Origin: Cyclobacteriaceae bacterium
Lineage (GTDB): Bacteria; Bacteroidota; Bacteroidia; Cytophagales; Cyclobacteriaceae
DNA length: 64,000 bases
Direction of reading: 5' to 3'
Assembly (NCBI GenBank): GCA_019638395.1
Contig: JAHBTX010000002.1
Span: 124,001-188,000, forward strand
The notes under the pieces are model-generated. The model was given only the letters and a program-made list of their open reading frames with translations, was not told the DNA's origin and did not search any database. A program made the position numbers and the translations under genes. This document shows, one piece after another, positions 45,493 through 54,725 of this stretch (positions are counted from its first letter, which is position 1; each line of letters starts with the position of its first letter).

Positions 45493-46017
45493 TTAAAACT
45501 TAAAAGCTACACCCAAGCGTGCGTTACCCGATCCGCCAGCACCTAACTCCAGAAATCCGCCAAGGCTGGGTTTGAAATAATACCGCACACCAGCATGAAT
45601 ACCAAAGAAAACACCGCTATCGTACGTATTACCTGCCGAACCGGTAAAGTTATCCTTCCATGTAAAACTTCTGTATCCTAATTGAGCCCCACCATAAATA
45701 TCCAACTCTTCTACATTCAAATCAAACAGTCTGTTGAAATGATAGGAGCCTCTTGCCCCTAAATACAGGATATTAAACCCATATCGGCTGGCTCCGAAAT
45801 TATAACGGTATGATAAATAATCAATACCCAGACCTACACTAATATCATCTGTAATACCATGTTCAAAAGATGCACCCACCGGAATACCACCACTGTAGTA
45901 GGAATTTACACCTATACCTAAATTCAGCAGGTTATCGCCTTTTTCAAATTGAGCCGAAGCCTCAAATGATGCAAACGATACTAAACCAACCACTAAAATC
46001 AATACCAATTTTTTCAT
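45493..46017 (-). CDS. Outer-membrane beta-barrel protein
   Basis: From ATG 46017 the protein has 174 residues and a clean signal peptide (LVGLVSFASFEASAQ). It continues with amphipathic strands and ends with a phenylalanine (ARLGVAFKF), the usual last residue of Bam-inserted barrels. The longer frame from 46071 adds 18 residues before the signal peptide and is rejected. It probably forms an eight-stranded barrel. The role is unknown. Confidence 0.83.
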   Translation of the reverse strand: MKKLVLILVVGLVSFASFEASAQFEKGDNLLNLGIGVNSYYSGGIPVGASFEHGITDDISVGLGIDYLSYRYNFGASRYGFNILYLGARGSYHFNRLFDLNVEELDIYGGAQLGYRSFTWKDNFTGSAGNTYDSGVFFGIHAGVRYYFKPSLGGFLELGAGGSGNARLGVAFKF

Positions 46018-46128
46018 ATGATGTGAATTAAAGTTTAGCACAAAACAATCAATACCATAGCACATTACCAACCTGAGCTATTAAAATAAACTTAAAAAAT
46101 ATGACTTGATTCGAGCAACCTTTTAAAC

Positions 46129-46812
46129 TTAAAGGTAGTCAAACGCTTTCCACCAGGCTGTATATGGCACAGTCGCTTTAATAAGTACACTGGTTTTTTG
46201 TACCGGATGAATAAACTGCAACTGTTGCGCATGCAAAGCAATACTGGCATCTGGCAGTGGTTCGTTATCACCATATTTTAAATCGCCCGCAATCGGGCAA
46301 CCCATACTGGCAAGTTGTACGCGTATCTGGTGCGGTCTTCCGGTTATCGGATTTACTTCTAACAAATGCATACCTCCTTTTGAAGCCACCAGTTTATAAC
46401 TCAACTCCGACTTTAAACCATTTGCATGAGGTTGTGTGTATGCTGTGGTTTTATTCTTTTGCGCATCTTTTACCAACCAATGTATCAGGGTTCCGTCCGT
46501 TTGAGCTGGTTTCGTTTTTACTAAAGCCCAATATGTTTTTTGCGTTTCCTTCGCACGAAACAGTTCGTTCATACGAGCAAGCGATTTGGAGGTGCGGGCA
46601 AAAACCACCACCCCACTTACGGGCCTGTCTAATCGATGTACTACTCCGAGAAATACGGCCCCTGGCTTATTGTATTTGTGCTTAATATGGTTCTTACCTA
46701 ACTCAACCAACGGCACATCGCCAGTAGAATCGCCCTGCACCAACACGCCAACAGGTTTATTAATTGCCAGCAGGTGGTTGTCTTCGTATAAAATATGTAG
46801 GGGATTCAACAT
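46129..46812 (-). CDS. RluA-family pseudouridine synthase
   Basis: The 227-residue enzyme has the catalytic aspartate in HRLDRPVSGVVVFARTSK and the late GRPHQIRVQLASMGCPIAGD motif. It has no S4 domain, so it is a short RluA type that modifies uridines in rRNA or tRNA. The exact target cannot be read from sequence. Confidence 0.93.
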   Translation of the reverse strand: MLNPLHILYEDNHLLAINKPVGVLVQGDSTGDVPLVELGKNHIKHKYNKPGAVFLGVVHRLDRPVSGVVVFARTSKSLARMNELFRAKETQKTYWALVKTKPAQTDGTLIHWLVKDAQKNKTTAYTQPHANGLKSELSYKLVASKGGMHLLEVNPITGRPHQIRVQLASMGCPIAGDLKYGDNEPLPDASIALHAQQLQFIHPVQKTSVLIKATVPYTAWWKAFDYL

Positions 46813-46861
46813 AAAACCTTGTAATTTAGGTTCAGGATAATTTCAATCAAAGTATAATACA

Positions 46862-47746
46862 ATGCGTTATAGCTACTTCATGGCAGTTGTTTTACTCTTA
46901 ACGGGCTGCACTGCCAAACCCGATCGTGAAGAAACTTCCCGCCAAATTGAAACCATACTGCATAAAGCCAAAGGCACATTTGCTGTTGCCTATAAAAATT
47001 TACTTACTAATGAGGAGATTCTGATTAATGAACATGTTTTGTTTCATGCCGCCAGCACCATGAAAACTCCTGTAATGGCCGAGGTGTACCGGCAGGTTGC
47101 AGAAGGAAAATTCTCGTTAAAAGATTCTATTCTGATAAAAAATGAATTCGTAAGTATTCTGGACGGAAGTTCATTTTCAATAACACGCGAGTCGGATAGC
47201 GATACACTTATCTACGACCACATTGGCGAGAAGAGAACCGTTTATTCGTTAATGTACGACATGATCATTATTAGCAGTAACCTGGCTACCAATCTTATTG
47301 TTGAACTGGTTGACGCTAAAAATGTAACGCAAACCATGCGAAACATAGGGGCGAAGAATATCCAGGTATTGCGCGGTGTTGAAGACACCAAGGCCTATGA
47401 AGCGGGAATGAACAATCAGGTAACGGCTTATGATTTGATGTTGCTGTTCGATAAAATAGATAAAGAGGAGGTGGTGAATGCCGAAGCGAGCATGGAGATG
47501 ATGGATATTCTGCTCGATCAAAAATTTAATGACATCATACCGGCCAAGCTTCCTACCGATGTAAAAGTGGCCCACAAAACCGGTTCCATTACCGGTGTGC
47601 GCCACGATAGCGGCATAGTGTTTCTTCCCGATGGCAAAAAATATGTGCTGGTACTACTATCGAAGGATTTGGAAGATGCGGATGCCGGTGTTCGCGCTAT
47701 GGCCGATGTATCGGAAGTGTTATATCAATACACCGTTCAGAAATAA
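46862..47746 (+). CDS. Class A beta-lactamase-like lipoprotein
   Basis: The 294-residue protein has a lipobox (LLLTGC, C16), the serine motif STMK (S65, K68), SSN in the SDN position (138-140), an omega-loop pattern E180-AGM-N184 matching E166/N170, and HKTGS (KTG 239-241). All catalytic landmarks of class A serine beta-lactamases are present. Some details (SSN instead of SDN) differ from clinical enzymes, so activity against drugs is uncertain. Lipidation would keep it on the membrane. Confidence 0.88.
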   Translation: MRYSYFMAVVLLLTGCTAKPDREETSRQIETILHKAKGTFAVAYKNLLTNEEILINEHVLFHAASTMKTPVMAEVYRQVAEGKFSLKDSILIKNEFVSILDGSSFSITRESDSDTLIYDHIGEKRTVYSLMYDMIIISSNLATNLIVELVDAKNVTQTMRNIGAKNIQVLRGVEDTKAYEAGMNNQVTAYDLMLLFDKIDKEEVVNAEASMEMMDILLDQKFNDIIPAKLPTDVKVAHKTGSITGVRHDSGIVFLPDGKKYVLVLLSKDLEDADAGVRAMADVSEVLYQYTVQK

Positions 47747-47792
47747 GTTAGAGAATTTGTAGCTTAGAAATTGACCTCAGAATAAACTCACA

Positions 47793-48350
47793 ATGAAAAC
47801 GGCAAGTATAGATAGAACAAAGAATTGGACAGTGGATGATTACTTGTTGCTGGGTGAAATGAGCACTTTCTGTGAGCTTATAAATGGAGAATTAATCATG
47901 AGCCCCAGCCCCGCTCCATACCATCAGCTAGTTGTTGGAAATCTTTACGACATTCTCAAGGCCTACTCCAGGAAAAGAAACGATCTGATTTTCTTCGCAC
48001 CGGTGGATTTATATATTGACCGCAAAAATGTTTTCCAGCTCGATCTGATTTATGTGGCTGAGGCTAATAAAAAGATAATAACCGAAAGAGGCATTGAAGG
48101 TGTGCCTGACCTTGTGGTAGAGGTTATTTCTCCTTCTAATATATTTTCAGACCGGAATCGGAAGAAAAAAACATATCAGGACATTGGGGTTGGTGAATAT
48201 TGGATTATTGATCCCGCCAATAAAACCTTTGAAATTTATCATAAAGATCAGACCGATAAAGATAGTCCTATACTCTATTTAGCTGAGGAGGGAATAGTGA
48301 GTTCAGCCATACTTAAAGATTTAAGTTTTGATCTGAAAGAAATCTTCTGA
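47793..48350 (+). CDS. Uma2-family (DUF820) putative endonuclease
   Basis: The 185-residue protein matches the Uma2 family: TVDDYLLLGE near the start, an ELINGELIMSPSPAPYHQ motif, then FQLDLIYVAE and VPDLVVEVISPSN, which carry the PD-(D/E)xK-like acidic residues. The family is abundant in Cyanobacteria and Bacteroidota with no firmly known role. Its stop abuts the convergent prfC stop. Confidence 0.9.
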   Translation: MKTASIDRTKNWTVDDYLLLGEMSTFCELINGELIMSPSPAPYHQLVVGNLYDILKAYSRKRNDLIFFAPVDLYIDRKNVFQLDLIYVAEANKKIITERGIEGVPDLVVEVISPSNIFSDRNRKKKTYQDIGVGEYWIIDPANKTFEIYHKDQTDKDSPILYLAEEGIVSSAILKDLSFDLKEIF

Positions 48351-49934
48351 TCAATCCTTAAACTCGCTTGTAAAGTGAAAATTGATTTCAGGAAAGTTAT
48401 CCTGCACCATCTGCAACCACGCCCGCGATTCGGCCATAAATACCAGCTTATCATCTTTATCGCGCGCAATGTGGCGTTGTTTAGAATCGATAAACTCAGC
48501 CAGTTTTTTAGGGTCTTTGCTGCTAATCCAGCAGGCTTTGTAAATATTCTGTCCGGCAAATTCAGCCGAAGCACTGTACTCGTTCTTTAACCGGAATTGA
48601 ATTACTTCAAACTGAAGTGCACCCACTACACCCACTACTTTTCGCTTTCCCAACTCGTATGTAAATAGTTGGGCAACGCCTTCTTCCATTAATTGCAGCA
48701 ACCCTTTTTCCAGTTGCTTGGTCTTCATAGCATCTTTGTTGATTACCTCCTTAAATATTTCAGGCGAGAAACTGGGAATACCCGTGTACATCAACTTCTC
48801 GCCATCGGTAAGGGTATCTCCAATTTTCAGGTTACCGGTATCGTATAAACCTACAATGTCACCCGGCCAGGCTTCATCAACTGTTTCGCGGTCTTGTGCC
48901 ATAAATGCAGTAGCATTTGAAAACCGTATGCCTTTGTCTTGCCGAACGTGGTGGTAGTTGGTGGCACGTTCAAACTTACCGGAACATACCCGCAAGAAGG
49001 CAATGCGGTTACGATGTTTGGGATCCATGTTGGCATGAATCTTAAAGATAAAACCGGTAAACTTATTTTCTTCTGGCTTTATTTCGCGTACGGTTGTTTC
49101 GCGTGGTATAGGTGGTGGGGCTATGCGAATAAATGTATCCAGCAATTCTTTTACGCCAAAGTTGTTTACAGCACTTCCAAAAAATACAGGTGCTACGTTT
49201 CCGGCCAGGTAATCGTTTACGTCAAACTCCGGGTAAACACCTTCAATCAATTCAACATCGGCCCGCAGTTGGTTGGCATAACTTTCGCCAATCAGTTTAT
49301 CCAATTGCTCGCTGTGTATATCTGCTATTTCGATTCCTTCTTCTACCGTTACCTTACTAGCCGTAAATAATTGCAACGTTTTTTCGTACAGGTTGTAAAC
49401 ACCTTTAAAAGTTTTACCCATGCTGATGGGCCAACTGAGCGGCCGCACTTTTATGCTCAGCTTTTCCTCCACTTCGTCCAGCAACTCAAACGGATCGCGA
49501 CCTTCCCGATCCAACTTGTTAATAAAACACAAAACCGGAGTATTGCGCATGCGGCACACTTCCATCAGTTTTTCAGTTTGTGTTTCAACTCCTTTCACGC
49601 AATCAATTACCATTATCACACTATCCACCGCAGTGAGCGTACGATAGGTATCTTCGGCAAAATCCTGGTGGCCGGGTGTATCCAGCAAATTGATTTTAAT
49701 GTCTTTATAATTAAAACCCATTACCGAGGTTGCCACCGAAATACCGCGCTGCTTTTCAATCTCCATCCAGTCGCTGCGGGCATGGTCTTTAATTTTAGAT
49801 GATTTTACTGCTCCTGCTTTTTGAATGGCACCTCCAAAAAGCAAAAGTTTTTCCGTAAGTGTGGTTTTACCGGCATCGGGGTGGCTAATAATACCGAAGG
49901 TTCTGCGCTTGGCTATTTCTTGTTCCAGTGTCAT
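48351..49934 (-). CDS. prfC: Peptide chain release factor 3
   Basis: The 527-residue GTPase has the P-loop [10 protein letters not shown], switch regions ([28 protein letters not shown]) and NKLD, followed by domains II and III. RF3 removes class I release factors from the ribosome after termination. I start it at 49934 because the extra 12 residues of the longer frame lie upstream of a TACTTTTG promoter box. Confidence 0.95.
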   Translation of the reverse strand: MTLEQEIAKRRTFGIISHPDAGKTTLTEKLLLFGGAIQKAGAVKSSKIKDHARSDWMEIEKQRGISVATSVMGFNYKDIKINLLDTPGHQDFAEDTYRTLTAVDSVIMVIDCVKGVETQTEKLMEVCRMRNTPVLCFINKLDREGRDPFELLDEVEEKLSIKVRPLSWPISMGKTFKGVYNLYEKTLQLFTASKVTVEEGIEIADIHSEQLDKLIGESYANQLRADVELIEGVYPEFDVNDYLAGNVAPVFFGSAVNNFGVKELLDTFIRIAPPPIPRETTVREIKPEENKFTGFIFKIHANMDPKHRNRIAFLRVCSGKFERATNYHHVRQDKGIRFSNATAFMAQDRETVDEAWPGDIVGLYDTGNLKIGDTLTDGEKLMYTGIPSFSPEIFKEVINKDAMKTKQLEKGLLQLMEEGVAQLFTYELGKRKVVGVVGALQFEVIQFRLKNEYSASAEFAGQNIYKACWISSKDPKKLAEFIDSKQRHIARDKDDKLVFMAESRAWLQMVQDNFPEINFHFTSEFKD

Positions 49935-49945
49935 AATAAAGGGCG

Positions 49946-49953
49946 CAAAAGTA
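49946..49953 (-). promoter_or_regulatory. Candidate -7 promoter box for prfC
   Basis: The minus strand reads TACTTTTG, an exact TAnnTTTG match, 11 nt before the ATG at 49934. It lies within the longer open frame, which supports the shorter start. Confidence 0.45.
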
Positions 49954-50150
49954 ATTAAATTTAAAAACATCCTTCATCGATAAAGCCGCGAAGGTGCATT
50001 TTCACGTTCCTGAATCTTTCGGATTTTGAATGTATCGCACTGCTGCTCTTTGCGATTTTCAGCCAAACAGGTTATGCCTTTGTTATCGAGCACACACTAT
50101 TGCTAAAGCATACATTACAATTTATTGACACCCTACTAAAAGTTGAAAAA

Positions 50151-50158
50151 TACATTTG
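50151..50158 (+). promoter_or_regulatory. Candidate -7 promoter box for the PAP2 gene
   Basis: TACATTTG matches TAnnTTTG and lies 18 nt before the ATG at 50177. It covers the TTG at 50156 that would otherwise extend the frame. Confidence 0.45.
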
Positions 50159-50176
50159 CTCTCTCAGCACCTGTAT

Positions 50177-50866
50177 ATGCCAATTCAATTACACGATCTG
50201 CACCGATTAAATTCAATTGCCGTTCTTTTTTTTCTGGTAACCATTGTGCTAATGGCATTGGCTATTGTTACTCCTCGCGGGCAAGATGTATTTTGGATTA
50301 ACAGCCACCATTCCTTTTTTGGGGATACATTCTTTAGTATAGTTACAAATGCCGGAGATGGCATTTTGATTTTGCCTGTATTTATTATTTTCCTTTTTGT
50401 GCGTTTTCATCTATCCGCTATTCTACTCGTATCTTCGGCAATTACCGGAGTGTTGGTTTCTATCTTCAAGCAGTGGTTGTTATCGGCAGCGCTACGCCCA
50501 ACCCGTGTTTTGGATATAGATGTCTTGCATTTTGTTCCTGGAATAAAGGTACATGCCACTCATTCGTTTCCATCCGGGCACACAGCCACGGCTTTTGCAC
50601 TTGCTTTTGTACTGGCCTTGATATTTAATCGAAAACACATGACGGTACTCTTTTTGTTTATTGCACTTGCGGTAGGCACATCGCGGATTTATTTGTTACA
50701 GCATTTTTTACAGGATGTTGCTGCAGGAGCCTACATGGGTGTGATGTCTGTTATTTTTTCTATTTTAATTTTGGATCGTTTCCGGAATCAGGCATTCTTA
50801 AAAAGCCGGTTGGTGTTTGGCAAACAAAAAATACTGGTTCGTCCGATTGACTCTTCATTGAATTGA
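50177..50866 (+). CDS. PAP2-family membrane phosphatase
   Basis: The 229-residue protein has five to six membrane helices and the lipid phosphatase motifs: a modified first motif near KQWLLSAALRPTRV, PSGHTATAF, and SRIYLLQHFLQDVAAG. Such enzymes remove phosphate from lipid carriers such as undecaprenyl pyrophosphate or lipid A. It is near genes for lipid-linked sugar transfer (50878-54424). The start is set by the promoter box at 50151-50158. Confidence 0.88.
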   Translation: MPIQLHDLHRLNSIAVLFFLVTIVLMALAIVTPRGQDVFWINSHHSFFGDTFFSIVTNAGDGILILPVFIIFLFVRFHLSAILLVSSAITGVLVSIFKQWLLSAALRPTRVLDIDVLHFVPGIKVHATHSFPSGHTATAFALAFVLALIFNRKHMTVLFLFIALAVGTSRIYLLQHFLQDVAAGAYMGVMSVIFSILILDRFRNQAFLKSRLVFGKQKILVRPIDSSLN

Positions 50867-50877
50867 CCATTTCCCAG

Positions 50878-52431
50878 TTACCAACTTTTTAAAACACAAC
50901 TAACCCTATTTTCAAATAAATCCTTCGTACAATAAATCACATCAAGCGGAAGGTGATTCAAATCACTTTGGTACTGTTGTCGGGTTATTACGACTAGCTT
51001 TTTCTTCGTGCGCAGTAATATTTCAATCTCTTCAACTGTGGCCGAAGCAATCGTTTCTTTGCGGGCAAATACAAATGCAGGATTCATAGCCTTGTAATAA
51101 ACGGTTGTTGTCTCATCCAACACGCCCGCGCTTGCATAAATAGGATTATGTTCATCCAATGCCGGGTTCAAAATCCAGAAAAAGATTAGTGAAACCCCTA
51201 TCCATCCGCCAATCAAAAAACCACAGGCAAGCTGACGCGCTTTGTTCCAAAATAAGATTGACAGGGTTGCGGAAAGCGGTAAAATCAACAACAGAAACGA
51301 CAAAGGTGCCAACGCTGCCAGGGTTGCCTCCTGCTGTAAGGCAATGTGGGCGGTTACAGGAATTGAGATGGCAATGACTAAATGTATCGTCAATACCAGA
51401 AAATCGGCTCGGTTGGTTTGCGAAACCTTTAGCCGGTTTGCAAGCCAAACTCCTAGCATAATGGCAAAGAATGGAACAGCCGGTGCCGGGTAGCTAGGTA
51501 AAATGGTTTTAGAGAATGTAAAAAACAAAGCCACCACCCCCACCACTGTCAGGCAAAAGAACAAAAACGGTTGTTGCTTTCGGTTTTGCCAGGTGCCCTT
51601 AACTGCCTGCACAAAAAATAATGAAAGAGGTAGTGTGGCTCCAATTATGATAAGAAAGGGGAGACCAAAAAAACCGCCATGACCTTCCATGGTAGTGGCG
51701 TACCGTTGAAGGTTGTGGTGCAAAAAAAATCCTTCTAACCAAACTCCTTGCGTTTTAATACCAACAGCTATATACCAGGGAGCCGCAATAATCAAAAACA
51801 ATAACACACCCGGTAGCAGTTGAATTTCTTTTAACCTGGCCCAGGTAATTCCTCCGGTAAATAACCAGAATATTAAAATAATTAAACCCGGAAAAACTAT
51901 AGCAATTAAACCCTTACTTAGAAAAGCCAGGGCTGTGCATACGTAAAAAAGATAAATGTATTTTTTCTGTTGCGTGGTTACTCCAACATAAAAACCAAGC
52001 AAACCGGTTGTAAAAAAAAGAATGAGATAAGGATCGGGAACTGCCAAATGAAACTGAATAGCCATTTGCAAGGACGCGATAAGCGTAATAGAAGACCAAA
52101 ACGCAGCTTGTTCGTGCACAATTTTTCGCACAAAGAAGTAAACAACTGCTACCAATAAAACCCCAGCCAATACTGAAAACAGTCGGGCCGAAAATGGCGA
52201 TACCCCAAATGCCTGGTAAGCACCCATCATAAAGTAATAATGCAAGGGTGGCTTATCGGTTCTCAGTTCATTGTTAAAATAGGGAACTATCCAGTTTTCT
52301 TCTTGCCACATCTCCATGGCACAGCCAGCGTTTTTGGCTTCATCTAAAATGTAAATGGAGGTTCCCCAAAAATTTGCACCGTAAACCATTACTGCCATTA
52401 GTATAATAAGGATAAACCGGTTGCTTTTCAT
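50878..52431 (-). CDS. GT39/ArnT-like membrane glycosyltransferase
   Basis: The 517-residue protein has about 12 membrane helices. The first periplasmic loop carries YILDEAKNAGCAMEM, with the acidic residues of the PMT/ArnT active site, followed by RTDKPPLHYYF. These enzymes transfer sugars from polyprenyl phosphate to lipids or proteins in the periplasm. The polyprenyl-sugar donor could be made by the GT2 gene at 52624-53580, which is divergent. Confidence 0.9.
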   Translation of the reverse strand: MKSNRFILIILMAVMVYGANFWGTSIYILDEAKNAGCAMEMWQEENWIVPYFNNELRTDKPPLHYYFMMGAYQAFGVSPFSARLFSVLAGVLLVAVVYFFVRKIVHEQAAFWSSITLIASLQMAIQFHLAVPDPYLILFFTTGLLGFYVGVTTQQKKYIYLFYVCTALAFLSKGLIAIVFPGLIILIFWLFTGGITWARLKEIQLLPGVLLFLIIAAPWYIAVGIKTQGVWLEGFFLHHNLQRYATTMEGHGGFFGLPFLIIIGATLPLSLFFVQAVKGTWQNRKQQPFLFFCLTVVGVVALFFTFSKTILPSYPAPAVPFFAIMLGVWLANRLKVSQTNRADFLVLTIHLVIAISIPVTAHIALQQEATLAALAPLSFLLLILPLSATLSILFWNKARQLACGFLIGGWIGVSLIFFWILNPALDEHNPIYASAGVLDETTTVYYKAMNPAFVFARKETIASATVEEIEILLRTKKKLVVITRQQYQSDLNHLPLDVIYCTKDLFENRVSCVLKSW

Positions 52432-52623
52432 CTGTTTGTAATTTTTGCTTTATAGCTCAATGGGTTCAAATAAGCATACCCATCGGGAGCATCTTTATTG
52501 CCATTTCATAAATGCAAACATCGGTTTTGGAAAGGGTTTAAATATTAGCCGTGTATGAACCCTTCTTCATATTTCCATAATGTTCCGGTAAGGACTGATC
52601 CATAACCTTGTGCAAAAAAATAA

Positions 52624-53580
52624 GTGGAAAAACTCTCGCTTGTAGTAACCCTGCTAAACGAAGAAGACAACGTAGTACCGTTAGTGCATAAAATTCATGA
52701 GGCACTTGCGGGTTATCGCTATGAAATCATTCTGGTAGATGATGGTTCGAGCGATAATACTGTTAAAAAAATAAAAGATTTAAATGATGAACGTATTAAA
52801 CTGGTAATCCTCAGCCGCAATTTTGGGCAAACCCCGGCTATGGCCGCTGGTATTGAAACTGCTTCTGGAGAATACATCATTACCTTAGATGGGGACCTTC
52901 AAAACGATCCATCGGATATCCCGATGATGCTAAACAAACTGCATACTGAAGAATGGGATGTTGTAGCTGGGTTTAGAAAAAACCGGCACGACCACGGATT
53001 ACTAAGAAAACTACCCAGCAAAATAGCTAACCGCATGATCCGCAACCTTACCGGGGTTACCATTCGCGATTATGGCTGCACGCTGAAGGTGTTTCGTAAA
53101 AAGGTGGCCAAAAATTTAGGACTGTACGGAGAGCTGCACCGGTTTATTCCCATACTGGCTGTAATGCAGGGGGCACGCATAACCGATGTAGAGGTAAAAC
53201 ATTTTCCACGCATTCATGGTCAATCGAAATATGGATTAGGCCGCACCCTTAAAGTAGCCAGCGATTTACTGTTAATGGTCTTCTTTCAAAAGTACTTTCG
53301 CAGACCCATTCATTTTTTTGGCCCGGTTGGTTTTGTCTGCTTGGTAATAGGAGCGGCCATTAACTTGTACTTGCTGGTGGTTAAACTTTTCGGGGAAGAT
53401 ATCTGGGGTAGGCCACTGTTAATACTCGGTATAACCCTGGTACTTGCCGGTTTACAATTTTTAACCTTTGGCTTAATTGCCGAATTGGTCATGCGCATCT
53501 ACTATGAATCTCAGCATAAGCCTACTTACAACGTTAAAGAAATTTACACAACAGTATCCACGCACAACCAAAGCCGGTAA
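52624..53580 (+). CDS. GT2 polyprenyl-phosphate glycosyltransferase (DPM1/GtrB-like)
   Basis: The 318-residue protein begins with GTG and has the GT-A core with LVDDGSSDNT, LDGDLQNDP and a QSKYGLGRT motif. Two C-terminal membrane helices follow. This is the layout of enzymes that load sugars onto undecaprenyl phosphate (GtrB, ArnC, DPM1). Its 3' end overlaps the flippase-like gene by about 77 nt. Confidence 0.93.
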   Translation: MEKLSLVVTLLNEEDNVVPLVHKIHEALAGYRYEIILVDDGSSDNTVKKIKDLNDERIKLVILSRNFGQTPAMAAGIETASGEYIITLDGDLQNDPSDIPMMLNKLHTEEWDVVAGFRKNRHDHGLLRKLPSKIANRMIRNLTGVTIRDYGCTLKVFRKKVAKNLGLYGELHRFIPILAVMQGARITDVEVKHFPRIHGQSKYGLGRTLKVASDLLLMVFFQKYFRRPIHFFGPVGFVCLVIGAAINLYLLVVKLFGEDIWGRPLLILGITLVLAGLQFLTFGLIAELVMRIYYESQHKPTYNVKEIYTTVSTHNQSR

Positions 53581-54424
53581 ACTTATCCTTAAGATTTTAC
53601 TTTCGGGTTTGGCATTAGGCATTGTGTCCACACACGTAAATTGGACTTACACCTGGCAACTTGCCAAACAAGTACCTTGGTATGCATTGTTGGGAGGCTG
53701 GGTATTATACAACCTATCGAAGGTAATAAGTGCATGGCGTCTATGGCGAATTTTAAAAATTGAAGAAATTCATGTATCCCCGGTCTTCAATTTGAAACTT
53801 TATTATCAGGGTATGTTTTATAATCTGTTTTTACCGGGTGGTGTTGGTGGCGATGCCTATAAAACCATTATCCTGCACAGGCTTGCAAATAAACCACTTC
53901 GTAGTATTGTGGCCGCGTTAATACTGGATCGCATAAGCGGAGTGGCTGCCTTACTATTACTGGCTGCTTGCTTCGCCATATTATTACAAGGTGAGTTGCC
54001 AACACTTTACACTCGTGTAGCATGGGTGTTGTTAATAGCGCTGGTGCCCGGTTGGTATGTGTTGCAAAGCTGGTTTTTCAAAAAAAGTATTTCAGAATTT
54101 TTTCCGGTGTTGTTACTGTCGGGTACTGTGCAACTTGTTCAGGTGCTGCAGGCCTGGTTGCTATTGGCCTTTCTTGATGTTAAACAAGGTTGGTTTGCTT
54201 ACGGCCTGGTTTTTTTGCTTTCATCGCTGGCTACACTTTTGCCCATTACCATTGGGGGTATTGGTGCCCGCGAATTAGTATTTGTTTTTGCGGCCCACCA
54301 TCTGGGCATTTCGCAAGATGCGGCCATCGCTTTTTCGATTCTGTTTTTTATGATAAACGTTTTAAGCTCTTTGCCCGGAGTTTTTATTAAAACCAAACAT
54401 GCTTATTTGGAGAAAGGGGGTTAA
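53504..54424 (+). CDS. Lysylphosphatidylglycerol synthase TM/YbhN-like membrane protein
   Basis: From ATG 53504 the protein has 306 residues, with six to eight membrane helices and the family motifs LPGGVGGDAYKTIIL, DRISGVAAL and PITIGGIGARELVFV. Members of this AglD/YbhN family are associated with lipid-linked sugar handling or flipping. The gene overlaps the preceding GT2 by 77 nt. A later start would leave less overlap, but the N-terminal helix argues for this one. Confidence 0.82.
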   Translation: MNLSISLLTTLKKFTQQYPRTTKAGKLILKILLSGLALGIVSTHVNWTYTWQLAKQVPWYALLGGWVLYNLSKVISAWRLWRILKIEEIHVSPVFNLKLYYQGMFYNLFLPGGVGGDAYKTIILHRLANKPLRSIVAALILDRISGVAALLLLAACFAILLQGELPTLYTRVAWVLLIALVPGWYVLQSWFFKKSISEFFPVLLLSGTVQLVQVLQAWLLLAFLDVKQGWFAYGLVFLLSSLATLLPITIGGIGARELVFVFAAHHLGISQDAAIAFSILFFMINVLSSLPGVFIKTKHAYLEKGG

Positions 54425-54725
54425 AGAGGTTATGAAACGTAATAATTCATATAGATAAAAAGGGCTTTTGTCGGAAATTCAAATCAGAGAAATTTTACTG
54501 GGAATTATAAATTTGCTTTATCAGCAATAGTAAATGAACATTTGAATCTTATTCATACGAATTGGCAAATGTTCGACCGCATCTAGAAAAATACACAAAT
54601 AGAAGGCTTGCCCCGTAGTCTCATTACTGCCACTCTGTCACCTTTTTCCATCCCAAACCGCCTTGGCATAACCCTTGTTCAAGTGGGTTTTAAATTAAAA
54701 TCTGTAAATAAAAACTGAACATATC
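54425..54725 (+). other. Intergenic region before dnaK
   Basis: I find no gene in this 301-nt stretch. It should hold the dnaK promoter, but no TTTG-N19-TAnnTTTG pair and no clear heat-shock element can be recognised. The final 40 nt before dnaK are A/T-rich. Confidence 0.6.
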
